Part shown: in pieces, positions 23,601 through 34,850 of the stretch
How positions within the stretch are numbered: the stretch's first letter is position 1
Layout of the letters: the number at the start of each line of letters is the position of its first letter
The notes under the pieces: model-generated
What the model saw: the letters and a program-made list of their open reading frames with translations, nothing else
What the model was told of the DNA's origin: nothing
Databases searched by the model: none
Program-made: the position numbers and the translations under genes
Origin: Pinus tabuliformis
Lineage: Eukaryota; Streptophyta; Pinopsida; Pinales; Pinaceae
Reading direction: 5' to 3'
Length of the DNA: 64,000 nucleotides
NCBI GenBank assembly: GCA_031772625.1
Contig: CM062815.1
Location: 915,026,979-915,090,978 of the forward strand

Positions 23601-24696
23601 CTACTTTCCAAAACGACTTGAATTTTTCAATTTGGAGTTCATTTGCCCTGTCAAAAGTCAAATCGCCCAAGACTGGTCAAAATGAGGCTGCCTAAAGGTA
23701 GAGTGATGTTGCAGTTAACTTTTGAAGGTCTTCCTCAACTCCCAATTGAGCTCATGATAGCTCATTGGAAATCTCGTTGTGTCTAGCTATCATTTGATGC
23801 ATCAAGCAAGTAATTTGGCCAACCAAGCTAGGAAAGAGCTTGATTTTACCAAGGTCACTTCTGAGGTGCATCAATTCTCCTGAGGCAACTGTATTTTTGA
23901 CATTTCTCTAAAACCATGACACCTGTGTAAAAAGTGAAGGAGGTTTTTCTTCCTTGGCCTATTTTGGACAAAAATCTCTCTTAGTTTTCCCAAATTCATC
24001 TTTTCTTGCTCAGAAACATCATTGGAGTAAAACCTATCCCGATGTGTGGAACAAGGGATTTGTTGAAATGAAGTGAAATGAAGGGGATAAGGGGCTTCTA
24101 AATTCTTGAGAAAATTTTGGGAAGTAGGGAGGGATGTTAGGAAGTAGGGGAAAGTGGAATTTAAAATATTGAGTGAGGGGAAGGGGTCCAAAAGGGCAAA
24201 ACATAGGCCTAGCCTAGAAAATTGTCAAATTGTAGCAAGAAACTAGGGTTTGTGCGAAAATGAGGAATTTGAGGGATATCAGTGATGGGAAGTGTTTAAT
24301 AAGGTACATTAAGGATAGGGGAAGGTGTATGAACATCAAGATACAAGTTTTGCTGATGATTTGACCATCCAAGAGAAATTACCTTCAAAACCCTAGGAGA
24401 GGGAAATGAACCTTACCTAGGCACAACTGAAGCATGAACAAGGTGTAAAATGACCCATTGGAACCTGACATGATGATGACAACCCTCTGAATGATGGTAC
24501 ACTCATATGAATGGTGGCATGGACCGACATTTGGACAACTTTGTAAGGAGTGAAAACAAACCCTAGACCTAATACTTAGTGACCAAATTTTGCTTGAAGA
24601 CTCACTGAAATGACAAAATTTGACCTTGACACCTAAAACCACTTTGTAAGAGCATATTTGATCACTGGTGGAAGGCTTCAAAGACTGACACTAACA
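20632..24696 (-). mobile_element. LTR-family element D (solo LTR or rearranged element) inserted in C
   Basis: It runs from TGTTAGGGCC to CACTAACA with a 5-bp target duplication GTATA (20627-20631 and 24697-24701), so the ends are exact. Both outer parts match the 2075-bp LTR of element E (58536-60610): 20632 to about 22100 matches E's left part, and about 23500 to 24696 its right part. The middle (about 22100-23500) has no counterpart in E and carries a minus-strand ORF. A stretch around 21660-21840 is repeated at about 23510-23680 and again, weaker, at about 23715-23790. It may be an LTR carrying captured sequence, or an element deleted between two partial LTRs. No primer-binding site or pol is seen. 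Confidence 0.85.
22105..23330 (-). pseudogene. accessory ORF inside element D, function unknown
   Basis: A 233-codon open frame (23157-22456) extends upstream in the same frame, across one TAG near 23212, to about 23330. It extends downstream through a stop and a frameshift to about 22110. Visible pieces are NVGEQWNKRQLVDREHY, RVFPFRYFQDTYAPLMK, RLLMHFTRVRMMNLPYF and IYHFALIKIVVLHQL. Then comes a Ser/Pro-rich linker and a long heptad-rich region (KLKEIIQEQQADIHDLYLNL, then a Lys/Arg-rich helix near 22310-22110) that looks like a coiled coil. It has no gag, protease or RT motif. The pattern resembles accessory ORFs of plant LTR elements (inference). It is on the same strand as the LTR. Confidence 0.55.
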
Positions 24697-25646
24697 GTAT
24701 ATTAACCCGATAATGCAATATACCAAAGCAAAATACTATAATCTACTTCTACTATCAATTTGCTTTGCAGAAGCTTAAAGCTCTAGTTGAATTAGAGCTG
24801 AACAATATAACCATAAGAAGAAGAATCAATGCACATGAAACACAAAAAATACTCAGGGGAAAGCCTCAGCTAAAAGACCCACTATCTGTATTATCATACA
24901 AGGTGGAAATACATGGGAATCATACAAAGCCTTAACTGTCACAGCTAGCCATCTCTCAGTACAATCCTCCTAGATGCTCACAGGAAATCTAGGCTTCTCA
25001 CAAGCCTTCTCCTCTACCCTCCAAGCCTCCTATTTCCTTGCACAGTTTCTCTTGGGTGATCCTGTTGTGACCAAGTGGAAGACTCTCAACCAAGTGGAAC
25101 ACTGATCCTCCAAAACTGCGCAATCCTCAAGGAACCTTACCTTGACTGCATGCTTTGGTTTCCTTTATAGGAAAACACATGCAACTGATAGTACACTGTC
25201 CTTGACATTTAACTCAACTGGGTCTTTATGAGAATATACATGCATGAGTTTCTGATGAAAGAATCTTCAATTAACCGAGGAGCACTAGTTAGATGCATGC
25301 ATGCATCAACTGACTGTTAACTCTCTATTAATTCCATAAACAGTTTGGAACTAATTTAACTGGACTTAACTTAGTAAACTGAGTTAACTAATTACAACTC
25401 AAATATAACTCAACCATATCTCCTTAATTTAAGGGATAACTTCCTTAAGTCAAGGGATAACTCTTGCATGACTTCAAAAAGACTTCTAACTTGAATTTCT
25501 CCAACTAATTAATTCAAACTGAATTAATTAATCTTTTCCAAGTTGTTGTTAAGACTAAATTCAAAATTCACAATTTAATTCAAGGACAAATTCAATTGGA
25601 ATATTCTGGATTCTATTTTTATCATTTTTTGTTGCTATTTTCAACA

Positions 25647-26600
25647 GCTTACAACTCCCACTGCATGCACAATATCAAGCCTTGTGTAGACCATTGCATA
25701 CATTAAGCTTCCAACTGCTGATGCATATGGAACTTTAGACATATAAGCCATTTCTTCCTAGGTCTTGGGACACACCAGCTTACTTAGTTTGAAATGTCTA
25801 GCCAAAGGTATACTAACTGGTTTTGCATTTTGCATATCAAATCTTTTCAACACCTTTTCTATCTACTCACTCTGAGACAATGTTAATTTTCAATTCTTCC
25901 TATCTCTAGTTATTCTCATACCAAGGGTTTGGTTTGCAGCACCCAAATCCTTCATTACAAATCAGTTCACCAATTTTCTTTTGAGCACATTTATTTCCTG
26001 CATGTTAGAACCTGCAACAAGGATGTCATCTACATACAATAACAGTATAATATAGCTGCCATCATTTTGTCTATTGAGATAAACACAATGATCAGTGTGA
26101 AATCTAGTATAACCTTGTTCAATCATAAACCTGTCAAATTTTAGATAGCACTGCCTTGGAGCATGTTTTAAGCCATACAAGCTCTTCTTCAACCTACACA
26201 GTAGTTTCTCCTTCCCTTTTACCTCATATTGTTGTGGTTGCTGCATATATATCTCTTCCCCAAAATCCCCATGGATAAAGGTTGTCTTTACATCTAGCTT
26301 CTCAAGATGCAAATATTCAGCTGCTACTAGAGTTAAAATAGCTCTGATTGAAGTCATTTTAACAACAGGAGAAAATATCTCATCAAAATCTATACCCTTT
26401 TTCTATGTAAACCCCTTCACCACAAGTCTAGGTTTATACCTTTTTCTACGTCCATCTTCCTCCTTCAACCTGTAAACCCATTTATTCTCCAATGTTGTTT
26501 TACCTGTAGGAAACTTGACTAAGTCCCCGGTCTGGTTATGTGCTAAGGAGTCCATCTATCTTTTCATGGCTTGCTCCCACTTCTTCCTAGTTTCTACCTA
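25647..26600 (-). pseudogene. copia reverse transcriptase (element A)
   Basis: A 131-codon open stretch (26357-25962) carries the copia RT core: LEKLDVKTTFIHGDFGEEIY, CRLKKSLYGLKHAPRQCY and the catalytic LLLYVDDILVAG with YVDD intact at about 26025-26036. Upstream pieces to about 26600 (FDEIFSPVVK) and downstream pieces toward RNase H are interrupted by stops. It would copy element RNA into DNA. It is cut at 25647 by element C. Confidence 0.9.
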
Positions 26601-26846
26601 CACTTCTTCTTCATAGCATTTTGGTTCACCAGAATCAGTCAACAATAGATAATATAATGGAGAAGAGTATCATTAAGGGGGTCTACCTATCTTGGTAGAT
26701 ATTCTAACACCACTTTCAGGTGTTTGAGGTGATTTTTGCTATTGTGGTTGTTGTATTTGTTCTTGCTATTGATCATTATGATTTTTATGCACCTTCACTT
26801 TTTCTCTGATCTCATCAAGCATTGTGTATTCTCTGTTTTATTTTTC

Positions 26847-27830
26847 CTATTTCATTTCCTGTAGCTGATCCTTATACAAAACCTTTTCATTGAAAATGAC
26901 ATCTCTGCTTCTAATGATTTTGTGTTTTATATAATCATAAAAGAGATAACCAAAATCATTAACACCATATCTAATAAAGGTCCATTTCTTTGATTTTGCC
27001 TCAAGCTTTGTTCTATTTTCTTTATTAATGTGGACAAAGGCTTCACAACCAAAAGTCTTTAAAAATGAGTAGTTTACCTTTTTACCTATCCATGCCTCCT
27101 CTGGAATACCACAATCCAAGGAACTTGAAGGCCCTTTGTTTATTAGATAAATAACAACATCTACAACATCTACAACATCTACCCAAAATTGTAAAGAAAA
27201 TTTTGCATGCAATCTCATGCACCTTGCACGCTCCATGATTGTCATGTTCATCCTTTCTAACACACCATTTTCTTGTGGTGTTCCTGGAACTGTCTTCTCT
27301 CTACGAATTCCATTCTCTGAACAATACCTATCAAAATCTTAGCTGCAATATTCACCTCCATTGTCTGATCTGAGACACTTCAACCTTTTTCCTGTCTCAT
27401 TTTCAACCAAATATTTGCATTTCTTAAAAGTATCAAATACGTCAGATTTATTTCGAATACAATAAATCCATGTTTTTCTAGTTGCATCATCGATAAAAGT
27501 AACATAATAAGGAGAGCCACTAAGAGATGATACCTGAGCAGGTCCCCATACATCTTTATGAACAAGCTCTTCTTTTCTTTCCCAACTCTAAGTAATATGA
27601 CTCTCTTATGTTTTCCATAAACACAATTCTCACATAATTTTAAATCAACATGCTTCATACATGGTAACAAATTTGTTGAGTGAAGAATATGCATCCCCTT
27701 CTCTCTCATGTTCCCAAGCCTATGATGCCACAATGTTGTATCTTGTCCTGTAGAGGTTAAAGCATTAACATAATTAGAAATACCATTGCAAATACTGTGT
27801 ACCAACCTTTTCTCCTTTTTCTATTACCAG
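26847..27830 (-). pseudogene. copia integrase with GAG-pre-integrase domain (element A)
   Basis: On the minus strand, TTLWHHRLGNMREKGMHIL and CENCVYGKHKR (27805-27590) form the GAG-pre-integrase/zinc region. KCLRSDNGGEYCS (about 27380-27345) holds the second catalytic Asp, and TPQENGVLERMNMTIMERAR (about 27283-27225) the catalytic Glu. The C-terminal part ends KLEAKSKKWTFIRYG. It inserts the cDNA into the host genome. Frame breaks occur near 27600 and 27300. A 9-bp unit is repeated three times at about 27154-27182, giving VDVVDVVDVV in the protein, which is not normal for the family. Confidence 0.9.
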
Positions 27831-28049
27831 GGATCCTTTTGTGATCTTCTAGGTTTTATCTATAAAAGTAGTCACACAAACTTCACCTCCCAACTGCCCT
27901 GTTGAAATAACATTTTTCTTCAGATTTGGAACGTGCATTACCTCCTTCAATATCCATTGATTTCCATTCTGTTGTTTTATGAAAATTGTACCCATTCCAA
28001 TGATTTTATAGGGCTTATCATCACCCAATTGAACCTGTCCAAAACCCCT

Positions 28050-29035
28050 TGAACATAATTAGAAAAATGTTTCCTATTAGGTGTGGCATGGAATGAGGCC
28101 CCTGAATCTACCACCTAGGCATCAATAATATTTTCTAATCAAAGAATCAAAGCATCTTTCAACTCATCACTTGTCACATTCTCTTCATGATTGTTTTCTT
28201 GTTGCGCACCTCCTTCTTTTCCCTTCCTAGACTTGCAGTCTTTCTTTAGGTGTCCTTTCTTCCCAGATTTCCAGGACACTATCCCCGATCTGGACTTGGA
28301 TCTTCCTTTCCTTGACTTAATGCATTATCCTAGGCTCTTTCCTCTTTCCATTTTTCTTCCCCTAGTCTCTGCAGTCAAAGTATTAACTGATGTCTCACCG
28401 AAGCTTTTTCGTCGCATTTCCTCGCTAAGGATTACACTGACGACATCATAAAACTTTAAAGTACTAGATCCAGACACAGAGTTACTAATGGCCATAGCTA
28501 AACCATTCCAAATTTATAGAAATGAGCATAGAAATAACAGAGCCCTAACTTCATCATCAAAAGTTACCCCTATAGAATTTAACTGACTCGTAATTGTATT
28601 AAATTTATTTAAATGATCAGCGACAGATCCACCTTCTGACATATTCATATTAAATAAACACTTCATAAGAAATACCTTATTTGAGGCCAACGGTTTTTCA
28701 TATAGTTTGGCCAATGCCTTCATTAAACCCTCTGTTATCATTTCCTTTGAAATATTAAAGGTTACCAATGCTACTAGGCACATCTGTATTGTTCCAAGTG
28801 CCTTTCTGTCGAGAATATCCCATTCTGTGCCTGCCATACTCGTTGGCTTCTTTGTCTTTCCTCTCAATGATAGGTACAAATTTTTTGATATAGATAATAT
28901 TCCATCTGCATCTTCCATAGCTGGTAGTTTTGTCCATTAAATGTTTTGACCCTAAACCTACCATCTTCTGCCATTTCTCCCAATCGAACCATGAACCCTT
29001 TTCTCCTGCGAGTTTATCAGCCATATAGACTTTCG
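28050..29035 (-). pseudogene. copia gag and protease start (element A)
   Basis: The gag start is taken at MADKLAGEKGSWFDWEKWQ (29024), 26 bases from the LTR. The body (28918-28514) has LYEKPLASNKVFLMKCLFNM and SVADHLNKFNTITSQL, which is UBN2-type copia gag. A zinc knuckle near 28262-28225 reads CWKSGKKGHLKKDC, with the second Cys changed to Ser. The protease site near 28123-28090 reads VVDSGASFHATP, preceded by a stop where Trp is expected. Frame breaks separate the parts. Confidence 0.85.
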
Positions 29036-29049
29036 TCTCCGATACCAGT

Positions 29050-29590
29050 TGTTAGAAAATTATATATTACAGAGAAATGGAAAACATAAAATATATTGCA
29101 GAAATATAAACACAGAAAACACATAAAATAGGAGAGACATAGATATAGGTGGTTCACCCAGTTTGGGCTATGTCCATGGGAAAAAATCAGTCCTTTCTTT
29201 TATATTATCTAGCAACCTGACGAGGTAAAACCTACAGTAGATCCGTCGTAATTTCCTCTTATCTCTCATGCAATCTCCTATCTCTTTCTCACTCAAAATA
29301 TCGATCTACATAAACGTAATACAATTCCCTCATATATAGCGAGGGGTTGCCTTCTAGGGAAAAAATCCCTAAATTAAACATAACTTCTATCGTTAGATCT
29401 CTGCCTAATGAACGGCCTAGATTGACTAAAAAATTACAACATTTTACAAGGAAATTTCACATCTATTTACAGCACCTAGACCTCCCCTGCAGCATAAATA
29501 TTACAGGCGGCGTTGCCGCCACATTACCAACTGGGATCCAATGTGATGATACCTCTAAATAAATAAGATTATCGCACTCCACACCCAACA
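29050..29590 (-). repeat. LTR shared by copia element A and a second partial copy
   Basis: TGTTAG...CCAACA, 541 bp, homologous to 16206-16789. On its left is the primer-binding site and gag of A, so it acts as the 5' LTR of A. On its right, starting at the purine tract (29591), is the 3' end of a copia RNase H, so it is also the 3' LTR of another copy. Confidence 0.9.
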
Positions 29591-30403
29591 ATATCCCACT
29601 TGGAGAATAATTATAGCAACTCCATCGTTGCTTCATTTTCTAGACAATGACTCGACTTTGGACTTGGTTGTTTCTCATCTTCTTCATCATACTTGAAGAC
29701 CAATTGAAACTGGGCAGAATCTCACTTTCTCCCTGGTTACAACTTTTGTTGTTACATATCTGTAGGATTCTGGCTAGTGTGTATCTTTTCCAGCTTCAAC
29801 TGTCCATCTTCCAACACTATCCATATGAAATGGTACTTGAGCTGTATATGTTTAGTCTTGGAATGAAATGCAGAGTTCTTGTAAGATGTATGGAACTCTA
29901 GCTATCATTGTATAACCTGCCCAACTCCCGCTTCTTACCCAATTCATCCAGAAACCTTTGTAACCAGATCATTTCTTTACTAGCCTTTGTAGTAGAAACA
30001 TACTCTGCTTCCATTGTTGAGAGTGCAACAACACGTTTCCGTTTTGAAACCCAACTGACAGTTGTTCCACCTACATTAAATACATACCTTTTTCTGCTCC
30101 TCCTGTTAGCTCTATCACCCACCATATCTGCATCAACATATCCCTGTAGAGAAATTTTGCACCAGCAAAGAATAATGCTTTATTTGTGGTATTTCTCAAA
30201 TACCTGAGAATCCACTTCACCGCCATCCAATGTTCTTTTCCTGGATTGTTCATGTACCTTCTTACAACTCCCACTACATGTGCAATATCAGGCCTTGTGT
30301 AGACCATTGCATACATTGATCTTCCAATTGCTGATGCAATTGGAAATTTAGACATATAAGCCATTTATTCTTGAGTCTTGGGACACACCTCCTTACTAGT
30401 TCA
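29591..30403 (-). mobile_element. truncated copia copy (RNase H end) in tandem with element A
   Basis: It is collinear with 16790-17460 and then 25648-25780 of element A, without the C insertion: purine tract, then RNase H motifs MVGDRANRRSRKRYVFNVGG, LSTMEAEYV and WLQRFLDELG, then AYMSKFPIASAIGRSMYAMV. Homology stops at about 30403. No RT, integrase or gag follows, so most of this copy is lost. Confidence 0.85.
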
Positions 30404-31560
30404 TGCAATGAGAATTTTTTGAGAAGAATGGGTTCTGTGCAATTTCTGGGTTGAGTGGCTCTAGGCTTCCTCTCATGCTCTGTGTAATTTCCTCGCTGAA
30501 GGTAGGATGTCACCTGGATCTATGAAATTTTGGAGTTGAAGGCTCACTGTTTGCTTGAACTGTGCAATTCCTATGAGCAAGGTTGGTTTCCCTTAAGTAT
30601 TTCGCAGCTCACTAAGGCAAGCCTGGAACCTGTTGAAACCAAGTCAAGAGATCAACTTGTGGTTAGTTAGAAAATCAAGTAAGCAAACACAAGATATAAA
30701 TAAAAAGATAAATCTCAATGAAAGCACAATTACCTGGGTCAATGCGAGATAAGATGCCTGGATTTTAGGAGGGAAGCTCCAAAATGAAGCATAGGAAACT
30801 TTTTGGAGGGTGGTTGTAGCCGCTACAATAGAACCCTATATTGCTAAACATTTCTAGTGTAAGGAAATTACTGATGAAACTAGAAGGTAGGGGGAAACCA
30901 TGACAGTTAGAGGAATATGAGAGGGGGAAAGTAAATAGCTCTAGAAAGGCTCCCAAGAAAGGTACGTCTAGCGAATAATGTGGCAAGGAAGAGAGGTCGA
31001 GGGAGTGGGGAGGTAGACATGTAGAGTAGGAAAGTGCCCCTATGGAGGAATAGTTGGAACGCACATCAAAACCCTTGATTGCAATCAAATGAAGGAGGGG
31101 TTAGGTATGATAGAGGGGGCTTGCATGGCGATAGATTATGGATGTAGAGGAGATGACAAGGGTCATATCATCACCACTAAACATTGGTCCAGGTCAGCCT
31201 CACGTAATTGTGATAAAAGTGGGGATTGAGTAAGATCTACCTAGATGGACTTTCCATCCCATGGGTCCAAGGAGTAGTTAACTAAGTCGATATACATTGT
31301 TAGTTAGGTGTTGAAGAGGTTGAATCACACTAGATGATAATAAGTAACTCCTTACTATAGATCTTCCCATCCTACAAAACCCTCTTAGGAAGAAACCTTA
31401 GCCATATCTATTCATGAAAAAATCTTGCATGACTAGGGTGGCCTTACCACTATATAACATTTCTCGTAAACTAGAACTTAGATCTATATTTTTCCAGAAA
31501 TTGTAGTATTCTTCAAAGTATAGTTATTATCCAAATAAGAATATTGTTATATATAGAGAT
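30404..31560. other. unassigned stretch, no gene seen
   Basis: No conserved motif on either strand. The left part has an imperfect repeat of a word around TGTGCAATT followed by a G-rich block (30450-30560), suggesting a decayed LTR or satellite, but no ends can be defined. Confidence 0.35.
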
Positions 31561-31565
31561 GTGAA

Positions 31566-31568
<3 letters not shown>

Positions 31569-31609
<41 letters not shown>
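31569..31609. repeat. (CA)n microsatellite
   Basis: About 20 uninterrupted CA units. Confidence 0.98.
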
Positions 31610-31792
31610 CACATTTAAAAATAAAATAAAAACTATATCAAACTGGCAATGTCACTGAAATATGCTATAAGCATATGTATGTAGCTATATGTATTATGAG
31701 AGTTTTAATAAAATTAAAATAAGAATATTTATTTATAGAGATGTGAAATTTATATATAATATAAATAGTATTATAAATACTTACGAGAGATC

Positions 31793-31937
31793 CATCTTAA
31801 CCCTTTATCTACCAAGCGTCGAGAGGGATCAAATCTCTTGACGTGAAAACATTTGGTCAAATTTTGCATTCAAAAAGAGGTTTGCACCTAGAGAGATTTC
31901 ATTTCTCTTGGTGCTTGGTAGATTCAAATTTAAGATG
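31793..31937. repeat. imperfect inverted repeat (foldback), 46-bp arms
   Basis: The arms 31793-31838 and 31892-31937 are reverse complements at about 35 of 46 positions; both contain CATCTTAA, CTACCAAG and ATCTCT blocks. The loop is 53 bases. It could be an old MITE or part of an LTR; no target duplication is clear. Confidence 0.6.
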
Positions 31938-32949
31938 TAACTATACTGGTATTGTCATAAATTCTATAGATAATTTCAAACTCAAAGATACTGGTATTTG
32001 AGTTGTCAATGGTTAAGTCATTAAAATGAGGGAGGAAACGAGGTTCTATGTTTTTCATCCTTTTCTCTTTTTTTACTTACTAAACTGGTAATGAAAATCA
32101 TTAAGGTGATTTTATCTCTGTTTTCCCATGATAATTAGAGATAGTGATTGTTCTATAAACGTTTTGGGTGCAGCCAAACTTGACCTAGATTTTGGCAAAG
32201 ACTCCACAATTTGTAGGGTGGAGCGGGTAATGGAGTGTGCAGCGGAGCACGAAGTGGACCATGTAGTGGAGCATTTTGAATATACCGCGCGGTGTGGTAA
32301 GGGCTTCGAGGTGGGTTGAAGCCCCTCCTTTTTGCAAAAGAACATGATTTTTATAAGGGAACAAGGGATTTTGGGCCATAGTTTTCTTGTTTTAAGGAGT
32401 CCATGGCATTTGGACCATGGTATTTTGATGATGTAACCCTTCGATCTAATAGTCTATATAGTGTAAAATAATAAGAGGAGAACCAAACAATAAATATTTT
32501 GATCCAGATAACTGTTATGGGTAAATTATTATGATCTGTAATTTGGTAGAGAAGGCGAGGCTCTACAACTAAGTGTGCAGAGGCCTGAGTCTGTAGCTGA
32601 GTGTGCAGATAGCTTGCAGCTTAGTGTGCAAGTCAAGAACTCTTGTCGTTCAAAGATTTACTATATTAAGAAACAATTCTTTGGACGTATCCCTACAGTA
32701 GGGTGAACCATGGTAAATTAGTGTTTTGATGTATACATTTTCTTATTATCTATTGTAGAGCAGCAGTTATTATAGTTTTATTTTACTTCAGCATAATGAT
32801 GGTTTATGGTTTTATATGGTATGCTTAAGTGATTAATCTAATGCAGTGAAGTGAGTTATAATTTCTAAGAATAATATAACATAATAATACTACATCTCCT
32901 AGTCCCTCAAGGATGCAGAAACCTAGTTCTGCATCCTCCCATAGTCACT
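31938..32949. other. possible leader or LTR of gypsy element H, unresolved
   Basis: No ORF or conserved motif. The stretch precedes gag of H and contains TATA-like CTATATAGTG near 32454. The 5' LTR of H is expected here or further left, but no primer-binding site or terminal repeat can be fixed without the 3' LTR, which is off the right edge. Confidence 0.35.
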
Positions 32950-33480
32950 TTGGGTGAGACTGCGATCTACTTGCAGGTTGTTGTCGAAAGGGCCAGTGAT
33001 TGAGGGTTTTATTGGTGCGCAGTATAGATCAAACCTGGGTCATCCCAAATCCAGCCAACAAATGGTTTCATTTGCCAGGACCAGGATCTATTTGAGGGAT
33101 ATGTGGATGTGGTACCCATCAAAGAAAGAGATTCAAGACTAGATAGAACTGAAAGAGCGAGAATTTGTGGATCAAGAAAATAGAAACCCTCATCTGACAT
33201 CCAAAGCTTGGTTACAGAAGTATATTTTCATAGATCAATACACTATTTTCTTCGCTTCTTTTCCTATTGAGTTGCACGAGTGGATATTAAGGTTGAAAAA
33301 AGGGAAGAACTATTTTAAGGGCGATAAACTCACTGTGTGGACTCCTGAACTGATACAATGACTCAAGAGCACTGATAATAGGATTTCAAGGTTTGTCGAT
33401 TTCTAGATTGATAGAATTTTGGGAGGATTTAATACTGAGTTCATCGTAGACTTGACAATGTACTACAACAAAGTGTAATG
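32950..33480 (+). pseudogene. gag N-terminal region of element H
   Basis: In mostly one frame with a few stops, the motifs are FARTRIYLRDMWMWYPSKKEI, then WLQKYIFIDQYTIFFASF, PIELHEWILRLKKGKNYFKG and DKLTVWTPELIQ, ending near SRFVDF. This layout precedes the capsid region in one group of plant gypsy polyproteins that I recognise from its protease and pol. The function of this N-terminal domain is unknown to me. The start codon is not certain. Confidence 0.65.
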
Positions 33481-33914
33481 ATGATTCTTCAAAGGACCGT
33501 GAGGTAAGTATTTAAAATGTCTGAAATTTTGGATTAAGATGCTTCTGTATGAATAGGGAGTTTTACAGATGCAATCATATTTCTAGTTACTTATGTTTGG
33601 AAGAAGAGAGAATAAATCCGAGCAAGAGATAAGAGTAACGTGAAGTGGAAAGAGATATAGAGTAGATACTAGGAAGGGATATCATGGTCAAGACCTGAAG
33701 ACCTTTGTAAAGACTGATTATAGTCCTCTTTTAAGTGAATTTGAAAGTGAAAGAGAAGAAATCAACCCTAATAACCCCCAGGTAACTTCATAGTATTCAC
33801 CAATCCAGCCTAAGAGTTCGCAGAAGCCAGAATCCAATAATAGTTAGGGTATTTTTGGTTTCCCCCCTCCCCCTACCCCTACCCCTACTCATCCTCCTCC
33901 CCCTCCAAGAATAA

Positions 33915-34850
33915 TTATGACTGACAATATTAAGCTATCCATTTTCAAAGGAGCTGGATTGGAGGATACAAAAATGTTTTAGTTTTTATGTGAAGTTGTA
34001 TGGACGATGAAGCAGATCACTGATGAGAATATAAATAAAGAGAAGATCTCTATGATGTTTCGAGATAAAGCATTAACATGGTATATGAATTATTCAAATA
34101 ATCAGAACATAAAATTTGCAGAAATTAAAACAACACTGATAAAAGAGTTTAAAAAGACAAAGTCTTAGTCGCAGTGCATCACCGATTTGAAAGAGATCAA
34201 ACAGAAATCTACTGAGTTTGCTTGGGAATTTGATCAGAGATTTAAGGTGTTATTGGATCAATTAAGCTTAGACATAGCTTTGCAGAAAAATCAAGAATTG
34301 TTTATAGTTGCACTGCTACCACATATCAGATTTCCATTGATGTAAAAAAAATAGGAACTCAATCCGAAGCTTTACAAATTGTGATGAAATTGGAAGCTTC
34401 TCCTATATGAGATACTAATGCAGGAATGCAATAGATTTAAAACCAACTAGCAAACCTAACCCTACAGATACAAGAAATCAAGAAAAGAAAATAAGTTAGA
34501 GAAGAAGTATGGTTTACGAAGTGCATATCACAGGGCCATTCTAAAGAACAATGCTCTATCTTCATGGATTACATGGCTGGTGGGGTGCCAAATCCCTTGA
34601 ATACAAGATCCATCCTATGGTGCAAAATATGTACGAGTAGAGGCCAACATTGTTCAGAAGACTATTACTTGTTACAAAAATATGTATAAAATCCGAGGAA
34701 TCTATATTTCAAATTATGTAAATCAGTAGGACACATAAGATTAATTGTCAGGTTTATGAACTAATGATGGAGCGTGATGTTGATGCTTATAAAATGCAAG
34801 CAGAAGAGTGTGGACATGAGGACAATGAAAAATGCAGTGGTCAAGGAGGT
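33915..34850 (+). pseudogene. gag capsid and first nucleocapsid part of element H
   Basis: Capsid-type sequence runs from about 33930: NIKLSIFKGAGLEDTKMF, EKISMMFRDKALTWYMNY, KTTLIKEFKKTKS and FAWEFDQRFKVLLDQL. It fits the Retrotrans_gag pattern (LxGxA-xxWY). From about 34618 a Cys/His-rich part begins (WCKICTSRGQHCSEDYY, then KLCKSVGHI). The frame is broken by several stops. The sequence stops at 34850, where element F starts, and resumes at 54845. Confidence 0.75.

Larger units (their letters stand above)
17461..25646 (-). mobile_element. deleted Ty1/copia element C, nested in A, itself interrupted by D
   Basis: The 1.03-kb LTRs are 17461-18495 and 20540-20631 joined to 24702-25646. The primer-binding site TGGTATCAAAGC lies on the minus strand at 20528-20539, directly beside the right LTR. 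A purine tract (GAGAGGGAG on the minus strand) lies beside the left LTR. Only gag and protease remain inside; integrase, RT and RNase H are missing, so the element needs enzymes from another copy. It sits between CCTTCTT (left) and GCTTACAACTCC (right) of element A, whose uninterrupted relative at 30250-30265 reads CCTTCTTACAACTCC. The target duplication is short and eroded. Confidence 0.9.
20540..25646 (-). repeat. 5' LTR of copia element C, split by element D
   Basis: LTR bases are 20540-20631 and 24702-25646; the 4.07 kb between them is element D with its target duplication. Joined, the length is about 1037 bp against 1035 bp for the partner LTR. Differences from the partner are several per hundred bases by eye. 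Confidence 0.9.
16206..29590 (-). mobile_element. Ty1/copia retrotransposon A, interrupted by element C
   Basis: Two LTRs (16206-16789 and 29050-29590) bound an internal region with the copia order on the minus strand: gag (about 29035), protease (about 28110), integrase (27830-26847), RT (26600-25650) and RNase H (25750-25647 continued at 17460-16800). A primer-binding site (TGGTATCGGAG on the minus strand, 29037-29047) sits 2 bases from the right LTR. A purine tract lies beside the left LTR (minus-strand AAGTGGGAGAT). Element C has inserted within the RNase H part. Numerous stops show the copy is dead. LTR divergence is clear by eye, so it is old. Confidence 0.9.

Noticed and set aside
17456-25652. 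A precise 5-bp target duplication for element C
   Set aside because: Left CTTCTT and right AGCTT match only partly; the outer LTR end is eroded, so no exact duplication can be claimed.
32112-32345. Possible host gene exon in 32.1-32.4 kb
   Set aside because: Overlapping short frames on both strands without motifs or splice context.
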